Source of the DNA: Pontederia crassipes
Lineage: Eukaryota; Streptophyta; Magnoliopsida; Commelinales; Pontederiaceae
Direction of reading: 5' to 3'
DNA length: 64,000 bases
Assembly (NCBI GenBank): GCA_030549335.1
Contig: CM060194.1
Span: forward strand, 61,780,547-61,844,546
The notes beneath the pieces were generated by a model, which was given only the letters and a program-made list of their open reading frames with translations, had not been told where the DNA came from and ran no database searches. Made by a program: the position numbers and the translations under genes. This document shows positions 41,801-53,700 of the stretch, in pieces (the stretch's first letter is position 1; each line of letters opens with the position of its first letter).

Positions 41801-44559
41801 AGAGTTTACAACTTGTAAATGACCTCTCTACTTCACGTTGTAAAAGATAGATGACCACCCACAATCATTCACTAAAAAAAGGCAGCCATTATCATGTGCT
41901 AAAGAAAGTATGTCTTAGAAAAATTCTTATGTAAAGTTTGATGACCATCAAATTATAGGAAAAAAGATATGTTACCTTATAAATTGAATGCCCTTATCTT
42001 CTCAAGCATAAATATATGTGATCTTACATTTTCAAAGGAAACTTTGATGGCCCTACATTTTTAAAGTCAAAAGTTGGATCACTTTATGATTCTAAAGTAA
42101 AAAGTTAGATCACCTTATGATTCTAAAGTAAAGAGTTGGATGGCCTTAATGTTTAAACCTGAAGTTTGGTTATCTTTCATTTCTTAAGACTAAATGAGAG
42201 GTCTTTATGCAACTAGATCATTATTGAATCTGATGGATCATTCCCATGTTTGATTATAACAAATCAAATTGGTGATATTAATATTGACTATTGTTTGAGT
42301 GATAATTAGAGAGGCCCAAGATTAATAGTGGAGCATACTCAAATAAACAATTCAAAGGTCATACACTGGTCGAATAGTTAGTCGAACCACTTCAGTCATG
42401 AATATTTCAGCAGTCCATGTGGTCGATAGAAGAATCTAAATGATGCATTAGTGAAAAACTAAAAATGGTTAAAAATATGTGTTAGGTCAACGAAGTGGTC
42501 GAAGCTATCTCCACCAAACAATACCAATAGAGAAATTGACAAAACAAGTCAAAGAAGTGTTTAAAGAACTTTGATGGGCCAAATTGATGATTAAGCAAAC
42601 ATGAACAATATCAACAATCAAGTAGTCAACATAAATGAGACTAGTCAACATTAGAACTCAACTATTAGTTTCATCGATAAGAAAAGTGTGATCAATCGGT
42701 CGATGATTTGCGGTCAATCTATGTGTAACAACTACATTAGCAATTTGTTTTTGGACTTAAACTTGAAAAATATGTCCAATGCACAAATTGAGGGAAAATC
42801 CTATAAAATCATTCCAAAGCCTCCAAGTAAAAAACACAAGTTGAATAATCTAAGAGCATTTTGAAGTTTGAGCATCTTTTAATTTTTTTTCCTTGTAAAC
42901 TATGTACTCTCTATATGTATCTTATGTTAGTTACGTGAGCAATTATTGTGAAAATAAAATCTTGAGAGCAAGTTTGTATTTTATTTTTGTGATTTGGGAG
43001 CTACTTGTAAAAGATGTGCTCTTGAGCGACATGGTGTAAAAGGACATCTTTACCCTATTTAAAGATAGGAAAGATAGTGGAACCCATAGTCTTGAGATCA
43101 AAAAATCAAAGTGAACTGGTGAGCACAACTTGCTTCTTTTATTTTCCATTTCTTACTTATCTTATTATTTTTCCTGGACTGTGTGAACATTATTTAAAGT
43201 TTTGATTGCAATTTTTATACATCGATTCATCTTCCTTCCTTCTTGGTGATTTTGGATTTTACAATTGTTTTATAAGGATAACATTTATTTTAACAAAAAA
43301 TTAAAGGAAAAAGGCAAACTTTCTTTAATTCATGAGTTAAGTTCCATAACTTTATTTTATTGTTTTTGTTGTAGTTAAGTCATTGCGTGCAGGAGTAAGA
43401 TTGACTTCAGGTGTTCAATTCATTGTAGACAAATGGTATTATTTTTTTTTATTTTTTTCCGTGAAGATAGGTGACCTTATTTTCCAAAAGTAAACATTTA
43501 ATGACCATGAGATTATGTTTCCTAAAGTTATATGACCTTGAATCTTAAAACTAAAGTTGCATGCTTTTAAGATGATGATGTATTTTCAAAAGTAAAGTTG
43601 GATGACGTTATATGCTTCTCAAGCCAAAGTCAAGTGACCTTAAGGTTTTCAAGTAAAAGTTGGATGACTCTTTTCTGCAGTTAGGTTGTTTTACACATAA
43701 GTATAACTTTTAATTAATTTTTTTTTAAAAAATAAATGGAGAACACAAAATCAACTTTGAAACGTTCAAATAATTGATTTAACAAAGATACAGGTATATT
43801 CGTAGATAGTAAACATAACAAAGATAATGTGTCCATAGTTCATAACATATTTACTTAACCACTCACAGTTTAAAATACTTACATAATTTTCCAAATACAA
43901 AACTATTATAATAAGAAAATTATTAACATCTTTATGGATCACCTAGATTTCTCTCTCCTCTCTTCTTAAATTTCGGCATTCAATTCTAACATTTTCTATT
44001 TCAACTTGATATATCTCTCCCATTCCTTATCATCATCAATTTTGGCATCCAACTTTCTCTATAATAACCCCTTAATCACCATCATACTTCTAGAGTCAAT
44101 AGTCGAAATAGTCGCAGGATTCATTCTCTTACAAAAAAATTACAAAACTAAGAAATTTAGTTTAACCAACATATAACTGAACGCATAAATGAATACATAT
44201 TTCAACTCACTCTGAAATGTTCTCATTATTGTTTTTCTCCGTGCACCTTTATCAACATTCCTGATGAAACATTATGGATTACATAGGGGTAATGCATATG
44301 GTAAGATTTGTAGGACATTACTAAGATATAGAACTTGGAATTTATACAGTTTAACAAAAGAGTGTGTATGGCCAACTGTGAGGAGTGAGAGCGACTACGA
44401 TCAACTGACACAACTGAACGAGTGCAGGACGAAGGGCGATTGGAACCAACGAACTTGGAAGGCGAGCGATCACAACCGGCAACCAACGATTGCATAGGAT
44501 GGAAGGGGTACGAGTGGCAACAGATGAGGGCAAGGAAGAGTGAGTGCCAAAGGGGAAAA
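38870..44559. other. AT-rich, repeat-derived DNA; no supported gene
   Basis: About 39310-39420 on + reads WGCGRENTNHLFFRCQ, a scrap of an L1 zinc-binding domain. A Tourist-like MITE lies at 39591-39908. 42060-42150 holds a roughly 31-bp repeat (CTTATGATTCTAAAGTAAA) about three times, and related diverged units (AAAGTTGGATGAC) recur at 43490-43670. Remaining open frames are short and A/T-driven. Confidence 0.55.
39591..39908. mobile_element. Tourist/Harbinger-like MITE, about 318 bp
   Basis: Terminal inverted repeats GGAGGTATTTGATAAAGGA and, on the complement of the right end, GGGGGTATTTGGTAGAGGA (four mismatches). They are flanked by TTA (39588-39590) and TAA (39909-39911), as in TWA target duplications. 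The interior repeats the word ATGCATCCAAACACCTTG-like twice. Confidence 0.6.
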
Positions 44560-44910
44560 GGGTAAATTACACGAATGGTCCCCCAACTTTGAGTCGATTT
44601 TCAATTAGTCCCCCAACTTCAATTTATAACCAGAACATCCTCCATCTTTCGATTTCTTTCACGCTCAGACCCCTTGATCGGTGATAGTGAATTTCCTGGT
44701 TGCCTCGCTTATGTGGCGTACACGTGATCGGTTTCTCTATCATCCACGTCATTTTTACTAATCCACATCATTTTACGTGCACTACAGTAAACTGGGAAAC
44801 CGTTTCCCCGCTATAATATTAAATCCCTTTAACCTGTGGTCCCTTCCCGTCTCGGTCGAAGTAACTCTGCTTTCCCCCAAAAGTCCCCCCCTTCTCGGGC
44901 GTTCTCTTTC
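44560..44910. repeat. MULE left TIR
   Basis: Inverted relative to 49880-50208, imperfect over about 330-350 bp. The outer part carries the words CCCCCAACTT(T/C) twice, a pattern that also recurs internally at 48790-48970. Confidence 0.8.
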
Positions 44911-45327
44911 GATCTCAGCGATCGCCGATCTCGACAAGCGCCGGTGATCTCTTCGACGAAGACGAGAGTCCGTGGGTGACAGGCGGCGAAGATCTTTCCA
45001 GTGTCGGTCGCGTTTGTGCGAATCACCGCGTTTGTGCGAATCGCGATGAACCTTAGGTAAATTTTTCGCCCGAAATTCAAGTATGTCGTATGTTTGTCTC
45101 CATTTGCTTTATTGTCGGCGACTGTTTGTTGTCGTGAACATTTTTTAATCGTCTTTTAGTGTTGAAAAGTGTCGTGGTCCCCAAAACCCTAGATTCGTTC
45201 TGTGTGGTCCCCCTGACTATGAATGAGGGTCCACAACACTTTATTTTTTATAGATTACTATCCTGTTGTATTTCTGAACAAGTATTTAATTCTTCCCTAG
45301 GGTTGTAGTTGTCTTCAGTGTCGTTAT

Positions 45328-48300
45328 ATGAAGATGGACAGTAGTCATACTGGTGAGTGAGTTATTGTCGTTTTGTACTTATTTAATTCTTCTCTAGGTT
45401 ATATTTTAATGTCAATTTGATTATTAAATGTATACCTTTCTTCTTCTGTAGATGGTCTTTTTGATTTGCACGTGCATTATAATGGACACAAGGGTGAATG
45501 GGGATACCAAGATGGTGAAGTGGAAACATATATAGGAATTGTGATGGTGATTTAATGTCAATGATTTAGCTAGATGGTATGTGTAAATTCATTGGAGTAC
45601 AAAGTACTGTCTCATATTTATGGATTGAGCCAGGAAAAGACTGGCAGAGTGGCCTAAGAACGTTATCTAATGACTCAGATGTGTTAGACATGTGCAAAAA
45701 AGCTACTAAGTTGGGCAGCATTGACATTTATCTCTAGCACCTGACTAGAGCAGACATGGAAGCAATGTTCAACTCATGCATGTCACCACCCCCACCAACC
45801 AGAACCGTGGTCATAGAAGAAGTAGTAGAGGATGAACTAGAGGCCCCTGCACTGCAAGAATGGATGGCCAAGAGGAAAAATATAACACCACAGATGCAAC
45901 ATGAGGGTCCTGCAATTGACAGTGAAAATGAGGATGCAGATGTATTAGATGATGTGGATTACAATTTCATGGAAGGTGATGAAGACCTACAGGAAACAAT
46001 TAATAAGGCTCATGAAAACAAGATGTGGGATGACTCTTTTGTTAGTGCCCAAGATGCTGGTGAAGACTTGCAGGACTCAGAGGTTGAGTATGACTCTGAG
46101 GAATTGGTATCTCCATCTGACACTGATTCAGAGGAGAATGAAAAAAAGTCAAAAGACCCTTATTTTAATGCAGAGAAAATGATGGATGGCCCTACATTTG
46201 AAGTAGGCATGAGGTTTAGTAGAAATCAGAGTTCATGGAGGCCTGCAGGAACCATGGGATTAAACATAAATATCTAATAAGGTTTTAAAAGAATGACAAG
46301 AGGAGAGTGGTAGCTGAATGCCATAAGGAGTGTGGTTGAAGGATTATGGCATCTCCAGAGCATCATAAAGACCCAATGGATAGCACTTGGCAAATTAAAA
46401 AATTACAACCTAATCACACATGCCCTAAAGTTTTTAAGAGTAACCATCTAACTTACAAGAAGCTGGCTAACTTATATGAACCCAACTTTAGGAGTGCACC
46501 TACCTGGGAACTTCAAGGGCTAATTGATCAGGTGAAGAGAGAGCTTAGCTACAAAATCTCTAGGATGAAAGCCTGGAGAGCAAAGGACTTGGCTTTAAAA
46601 ACTATCAATGGTGATGGGGCTGAACAATATAAGTTGCTTTATAGATATAGGGCTGAGCTGCTGAGAGCCAATCCTGATAACACTGTAAATGGTCTGTTTG
46701 AAGACCTTCAGTGGAAAGGGTTTTATGTTTGTTTGAAGGCACTATCTGATGGCATGAAGAGTAGATGCAGGCCCATTATGTGTTTGAATGACTATTTTTT
46801 TAAGAGAATATATGGAGGGCAACTACTCACAGCTGTAGGAATAGATGCAAATGATTGCATCTTCCCCATTGCATATGCTATTGTGGAAAACGAATGCAAT
46901 GCTACATGGACTTGATTCATTAAGGGACTAAAGGGAGATTTGGATATGAACAATGAAAGGGGATGGACCATTATGAGTGACAGACAAAAGGTATTTTTGT
47001 TATACAGTTGTGTATTGTTAAAAACTTCATTTATATCACCTTTACTTATGTATAAAACTTGTTTGTTAATTCTAGGGTTTAGTCAACAGTGTGAATCTTG
47101 TTTTGCCGTCAGCATACCATCGAATGTGTATCAGTCACTTGTGGGCAAACTTTAGAGATAAAGGTAAATATTTGTTACAACTAATTATTTGTCTATTAAA
47201 TCTTTTACAACTAAATATTGGTTACATGCAAGTTTTAAAAGTAAGGAATTTAAGAATCTTTTGTGGAGTATTGCTAGGGCTACAACTTCTGAGAAACTAG
47301 ATTTTCATTTACAAGAATTTGAGAAGAAATCACAGGATGCCAGGGAATGGGTTAGGCAAAGGTCGACTGATAGCTGGTCTAGGGCTTCTTTCTCTACAGT
47401 CCCTAAGTGTGATATATTATTGAATAATTTGTCAGAATGTTTCAACAAATATATTCTAGATGCAAGGGACAAACCAGTTATAACAATGCTTGGGATGATT
47501 CGAACAAAGTTGATGACAAGATTGTGGAAGAAAAAAGAAATAACGAAGAAACAAAAAGGTGTCTTGTGTCCCAAAATTTTCAAGAAACTTGAAACAGTAA
47601 AAGAATGGGCAAATTCATGGGAACCTACTTACTCAGGTGGCCCAAGAGTTCAAGTTAGCAGTCAAGGTGCACAGTATGTTGTAGACATGGAGGTTAGAGA
47701 GTGTAGCTGTAGGAGGTGGCAGTTATGTGGTATACCTTGTGCACATGCAGTGGTATCTATTCTGGGGAACAATGAGGATCCAGTAAATTATGTGGATCAA
47801 TGTTATCATCTAGAGATATATTTAAATATATATGACCATATCATAGAGCTATTGAGAGGAAGAGAGCAATGGTCATTGGTAGATGAATCATACCTTATTA
47901 CTCCTCCATCATATGTGATAAAAAAGGGGAGGAAACAGAAGGCAAGAAGAAAGGAATCCGAGGAAATTGAGAAGTCTACTGCAGCCGCCAAAGTTAGACT
48001 CACTAAGAAGGGAAGGGTCACGATGAGGTGTAGAATCTGTGGTGTGGTTGTCCATAACAAGAGGTTTCACCAGGGGTCTCCTCAGGTAAACCAGGTACCT
48101 TTTTTTACTGTTTAGGCCAATTTTTTCTATGATTACTCTTTTACTAATGATTTCAATTTGCAGAAAAAAGGGTTAAAAGGATTTGAACCCAGCATGTCAG
48201 TGTCCCAAAGGTCTTCTGCAAAACAGGTGTCTTTTTTACTGTTTAGGTTATTTTTTACTATGATCAGTCTTTTACTAATGATTTCAATTTGCAAAAAGAA

Positions 48301-48408
48301 GGGTCAAAATGATTTCAACCCAGCATGTCGAGTTCCTAAAGGTCTTCTCAGGCAACAACATCGACTTCGCGCTCTGTGAAAAAGAGGAAAAGGAATGCTA
48401 GGAGTTGA
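45328..48408 (+). pseudogene. MuDR-type MULE transposase, multi-exon, inactivated
   Basis: A PB1-like N-terminus (MKMDSSHTG, intron, DGLFDLHVHYNGHKGEWGY) leads to an acidic linker (45756-46277), the MuDR DNA-binding region (AECHKECG... DSTWQIKKLQPNHTC), the DDE domain (46346-47300, introns 46991-47075 and 47164-47232), a SWIM zinc finger C-S-C-R-R-W-x6-C-A-H (about 47700-47745) and a zinc knuckle C-R-I-C near 48030. Damage: TAG at 45735-45737, TGG-to-TGA in ECHKECGWR and in ATWTWF (46913-46915), and the first catalytic Asp, expected in the GLDG motif, reads Asn (CLND). Two 3' exons are a tandem duplicate pair. The protein would have cut and moved the element; this copy cannot. Confidence 0.85.
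48092..48355. repeat. 132-bp tandem duplication of intron plus exon at the transposase 3' end
   Basis: Units starting at 48092 and 48224 share TTTTTTACTGTTTAGG, TTTTACTAATGATTTCAATT and the coding part AACCCAGCATGTC. The second unit lost its acceptor (TTTGCAG to TTTGCAA). Confidence 0.8.
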
Positions 48409-48789
48409 CAACTATCAACCTTGTGTAAATTGTTGTATTTTGGCACCACCTAAGTATTATCATCTAGAACATGGCTTCTATTTTGGCACCATCTAAAACA
48501 TGGCTTGTATTTTGAAGACACCGTTAGCTGGCCCCTAAGTGTGTCTGGTAGTATGTTATCCAGGATTTATGATGTACGAACTAATCTCATGGTCCTACTA
48601 GCTGAATAATATATTGCAATGTAATGTTAAATGGGTTGCAATGAGATCTTCCAGTGCCATGTTTGTTAAATGAGTTGCAATGAGATCTTTCAGTGCCATG
48701 TTTGTTAAATGAATGTTATCTTGTGGAGTAATGTTCGTTAGATAATTTACATGTTTGTTAAATGAATATTTTCAAGACAATAACCAGAG

Positions 48790-48975
48790 CGTCCCTCATC
48801 TTTAATTTCACAAACAGGGTTAGTCCCCCAACTTCAAGATAATAACTTTAAACATCCCTCAATTTTGGTTTCTCTTGCATCATTAGTCCCCGAACTTTAA
48901 GATGATAACCTTAGCGTCCCTTAACTTTAGTTCGCTTGCATTATTAGTCCCCGGACTTTCTTAAGTAGTAACTTC
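48790..48975. repeat. Three ~62-bp repeats resembling the TIR outer region
   Basis: Each unit runs roughly from AGCGTCCCTCA/AACATCCCTCA through TTAGTCCCC(C/G)AACTT to GATAATAAC. The TIR contains the same order of words (TTAGTCCCCCAACTTC, then ACATCCTCCATCTTTC). This is an internal, non-terminal copy of TIR-type sequence. Confidence 0.75.
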
Positions 48976-49130
48976 GGGTCTTCAAAATACAAGTGGTAAA
49001 ATGCAAAATGCAAGGATTCAACGACGAACATTTGAAGTGGTAAACTTCAACGACAAACAACTTTAACTGTTAAAAACATTCTTGTTCAGCTACATAATGC
49101 GATACTTCAACTAGTAAAATACAACTTCCA

Positions 49131-49570
49131 TTATTTGAAGAGATACAATACGAACAACACCAAACATAATACTATCAACTTCCTAATAACTTGCATGTGG
49201 TTCTTCCTCTGTGATTCAATTTCAACTTCCAGTTGATCATTTTTTTCCTTCTCCAAATCGATTGCAGCCTCCAAAGTTTCCATCCTACTCAAAAGCCTAT
49301 TGATGTTTACTTTGTCCACGGGAGGATCCACCCAATCGAAGTAGTCACATGTTCTGTTATGCTAGTGACAGAAAGAGGAACAAGTAATCAGAGTACGAAA
49401 TTCACAAAATATGTTGGGTGATGATCAACAAAGTCAATGGTACTAACTCCATAGTTTCGACATCCGTAAAACATGCGTCCAGGATTGATTCCGGTCCAAG
49501 AAGTCCTAATGACTACTTCCTCCCCACATCCACATCTTCTTAAAGGATTCTTGGACTTGCCCGTTGACAT
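49131..49570 (-). CDS. GRF-type zinc-finger protein encoded antisense within the MULE (two exons, 117 aa)
   Basis: Exon 1 is 49570-49448 (MSTGKSKNPLRRCGCGEEVV... GRMFYGCRNYG), with donor GTTAGTA (49447-49441). Exon 2 is 49361-49131, after acceptor CTAG, and reads HNRTCDYFDWVDPPVDKV onward to TAA; the phase is 0 on both sides. The joined protein has the GRF zinc-finger pattern C-x-C, then NPGR-x-FYGC, then C-x-x-F-x-W. A Glu/Lys-rich coiled coil (about residues 66-97) and a C-terminal hydrophobic segment (LIVLCLVLFVLYLFK) follow. Such small GRF-coiled-coil-TM proteins are common in plant genomes; I believe they often accompany MULEs, but their function is unknown. The frame is free of stops although the transposase on the other strand is dead. 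Confidence 0.72.
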
Positions 49571-49879
49571 CGCTCGAGACCGAACACAACAACAACAGAA
49601 AACCCTAGTTTCAAAGACAAATCAATATTTGTTACGGATAAAAAAACTCGAATGCCGACGAAAACCATAGCATAACCTATGTTTTCCTACCTGTGACTCT
49701 GACGACCACTGCACTGCTCCCAGCGCTTCGAGCGTTCCTCGATGAAAAAAACTCGAATGTCGACCCTGGCGACAGCCGTGACGTAGCTTCCGACCGATCC
49801 TGGCAACGGATGCAAACTTCGCCACCAATCAGAACGCCGGCTGCTGAGATCACCGCCGCATGTCAAACTCGCCGCCACT

Positions 49880-50208
49880 TATCGAGCTCACCGCCGCCTG
49901 AGAATGGGGGGAAGGGTTTCGTCTTTTGGGGGGAAAGGACAATATATTAAGAGAGATTTCATAATATAATATCATAGCGGGAAAACGGTTTCCCCTTTCA
50001 CGTCCGCAAATGACGTGAATTAGTAAAAATGACATGGATGACAGAAAAACCGATCACGTGTACGTGTAAGCGAAACAACCGAAAAACCCACTATCATCGG
50101 TCAAAGAGACTGAGCGTGAAAGAAATCGAAAGATGGAATTATAAATTAAAGTTGGAGAACTAACTGAAAATCGACTCAAAGTTGAAAGACCATTCGTATA
50201 ATTTACCC
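49880..50208. repeat. MULE right TIR
   Basis: Complement of the left TIR with scattered substitutions. The promoter and first codons of the antisense GRF gene lie just inside it (ATG at 49570). Confidence 0.8.
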
Positions 50209-50719
50209 AAGAGGAAGATGACAACGATCCGAAGCAAGTTACAAGCATAGAGAAAGTGGAAAGGTGATTTACTCGAGCACGGACGAAGCAAGATGGCTTG
50301 GTTCATTTAATTGCCTCTACACCCAAGTCATGCAACTTGCACATCAATTTCATTTCGGGCCCCCTGCCTCACTCGAACATAGACAACCAAAGGTTCAAAA
50401 TTTTAAAATAATTGCAAAATAATGAAATACAAATACCAATAATTTTTCACACGGAACTATAAAATATGCCTCAAATACAATAATAAGAACTAGGGAAGCA
50501 TGGAAAAAAAGTTAAAAGAAATAATAAATAGAAATAGAAAGATCATAACTCATAAGGATAAAATAGTTCAAGTAAAATGACAACTGATTTCTTTTCAAGT
50601 GACAATGCCGAAAAAAAAGGAACATTTGGCATGCAGCACAAACGCATATAAGTGAAAGCTGAGAATGAACTGCCTATAAGCAGATACAGAATCCAAAAAT
50701 TGGCAACTTATTCGGTCTG

Positions 50720-53700
50720 TCATCTGATGACAGCAGGCATATTCTGTCTCATCTTGGACCTTCCATTAGCAGTTTTCGGCCTCTCAGTCGCCAATGCATA
50801 CATCTTAACAGGAAATAACTCCTTGGGAAGTCCTTTTTGTTCCTGATACCAAATCTTAGAAATTAGGCAACAACAATGTATACATACAGAACTAACAATC
50901 TTCTGAAAGCTGATTGCAGAAAAAAGTCTGATGCAATATGATTGAACCTTTGAGCTAATGATGTAGAGTCCGCACTGATTGAAAAGCTCTTTGAAGTACA
51001 TATCAGATCTAGTGATACTGTGATCCTCTTTATCCAATACAAACCCTGCATGGAATGCACTTGTACACTTACTGTCTAAATAGGTAGCAATAACATTAGA
51101 TCTTGTGACATTCTCATATCTAGATTGATCAACTGCAGACTTAGCAGAATATTTACCAGGTGCCATCCTAATGCATTTCCTAATGGTAAATACTCAATTA
51201 TCCAAGTAACGAATCCAGACCTATTCCCGAAACTTTCAAAAATAAAACAAAATAATACGCCGGATTTAAGTTAGAATAAACATGCCACTGATTAGACATA
51301 AGATCTATTGAAGAGGATAGTATCATGCCCCAAATTTTTCTTCTGCAAGTAGAAAGAATAATAATGGGTCAAAACATAGGTGAATAAATTGCATTTTCAC
51401 AATTCAAATTATTAACTAGAACACTCTTCTTTTCTGGAGAAAGATCTAGACTTCCTCTCCAAAAAAAAAAGCTGCTAGGTCCATCTACGTTTTCTTATAA
51501 TTTTGACAATGCAAGAAATTTTTTTTCTTTTTTTTTTTTTTTGAGAACAATGCAAGAAATTTCCTTGAATCTTCTTTTATTCAACCAGATACATGTGTCA
51601 GAGGAGAAACAATTAACCGTAGGTCTCTTTTATAAGCACATAGGTAAAATTGTTAGGCTTGTATCCTCAATTATAGTATGTTGAGTAGAGTGCATAACTT
51701 ATGGTTGCGACTTTGCATGAACCTTTCCTTTGTTATCAATACTTTGTTTCAGTTTTTAAATTGTATTCATACAAATGGGTAAAATCAATATAGTGTTAGA
51801 ACATAAGCAGAGGAAAAAAGCAGGGACAAACCACTTCTTGCAGTATTCTCTTTGAGGACAAAAAACCCATTAGGCTTGAGGCCAACCTGCACCATGATCA
51901 TGAATGAACAACATAACAAAGAATTGTTCTTTTTTACCTTTTTTTTAAAAAAAAACTTAATTTAAAACATTAATAAACAATTAAATGGTAGATGAAGAAT
52001 TTTAAATTACAATTATCATTTTAAGCTATTTATATTTCTTGAAAAAAAATATTTGGATTTGCATATTTGTTACTCTTTGTGATGTAGTAAGGAGAGAAAA
52101 CCAGCAAGAATAATGAGAAATCAGGTTAGAAGATGAGAATGATTGATAAAGGAACAATTAAGGTTTATGAGAAAATCACAAAAATTAATAATTTTGATAA
52201 AAGAGATATAATGACGGCTGAAAACTTTATTGGTAGTCTTAAATACTAGGGTTACAAGAGGATAAAACTAATAATCAATCTCCACCGCTGATTAACCTAC
52301 TTTAATCAGGACCATTATAATTAATTAAAAGGTCACATACCTATCACATGATGACTAATAGACTAAAGCACCAAATTTAATGTAAAATAACTGATTTAAA
52401 ATAAAAGCTCCTATGTCAATCTCCTCAGCTTGAACTCCGCCTATATTTTATAGCCGGTCCCAAGCCCGGATAAAGAGGAGGGTTGTGTTAGGCCCCGACA
52501 GCCAGCATAAAATCATGTCGAATCTTATGAACATGGATCAACGAATATATTGAGGAGGTGTTAATGCTAGGTCGTTACCCGTAAGTAACGCGCTGTACAG
52601 CTCGGGTACAGTGATAAGAGAGCAAGAGCCGTTGCATCCTCGCCTGAATGCAGTGTTAAATGAGCAAGGGCTACCGCACTCTAATGGACGGAGGCGGTTA
52701 AAGAAGCTAGTTCATGAGACTAAGGTCAGATTAGGTTCTTGGAACATTGGGACGTTGAATGGGAAGCGCCTCGAGGTGGCACAAGTAATGGACCAACGTA
52801 AGATTAGTATCTTATACTTGCAAGAAACTAGATGGGTAGAAGAGGGAAGTAAAGAGATTAGGTTAAATGGTTCCAAACTTTGGTACACGGGTAAGGTAAA
52901 TGGAAGGAATGGTGTTGGTATTATCGCGGATGCAGAATGGAGGAAGAATGTTGTGGAAGTTAAAAGGATTGAGGATCGAATCATATCCGTGAAAGTAATT
53001 GTTGGAAAGGAGACTATGAACATTATTAGTGCATATGCACCCCAAGTAGGAGCAGAATCACATCTCAAGGAGAAGTTTTGGGCAGATATGGAGGGTTTGA
53101 TTGAAAGTATACCAACAACCGAGAAAGTTTATATTGGGGGAGACCTTAATGGACATGTTGGTAAAGAGGCAGGACCACATGCAAGGGTTCATGGTGGTTT
53201 TGGTTTTGGGGAGTTGAATGAGGAAGGACAAACTATTATTAATTTTTCTTTAGCATACGACCTTAAGATTATCAACACTTGTTTTAGGAAGAGAGAGGAA
53301 CATTTAATCACATACAAAAGTGGAACTCATAGGTCTCAAATCGATTTTTTCTTGACAAGAAATACTGATAAAAGACGCTGTACTAATTGCAAAGTAATTC
53401 CTGGACATGGGGTGACTACACAACATAGATTGTTAGTTCTTGATATGCAAATGAAATGTATAAAATCAAAATCCCGAACAGTTTTTGATCGAAAAATCAA
53501 GTGGTGGCAGTTAAAGGGGGAGAAGCGAGAGACTTTTAGAAGTAAGTTATTAGAGGAAAGTGTGTGGGAGTTAGAAGGAGATGCTAGTATCATGTGGAAG
53601 AATGTGGCAAAAAAGGTTGAAATGATTGCTAAAGCCATTTTAGGAGAATCAAAATGTTTTGGACCACGAGATAAGGAGACTTGGTGGTGGAATGAGGAGG

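Larger units (their letters stand above)
44560..50208 (+). mobile_element. Mutator-like element (MULE), about 5.65 kb, long TIRs
   Basis: The left end GGGTAAATTACACGAATGGT and the complement of the right end GGGTAAATTATACGAATGGT match, and the similarity continues for about 350 bp on each side (landmarks: ATCGGTTTTTCT/ATCGGTTTCTCT, CACGTGATCGG, GGGAAACCGTTT, CCCCCAAAAG). The flanks AAGGGGAAA (44550-44558) and AAGAGGAAG (50209-50217) could be a worn 9-bp target duplication but match at only 7 of 9. It carries a decayed MuDR-type transposase on + and a GRF zinc-finger gene on -. Confidence 0.85.

Noticed and set aside
42060..43690. A further TIR element bounded by AAAGTTGGATGAC repeats
   Set aside because: The repeats on both sides run in the same direction, not inverted, and no TSD was found.
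44264..44497. 77-codon frame just left of the MULE
   Set aside because: No domain, and an overlapping antisense frame is equally long; probably chance.
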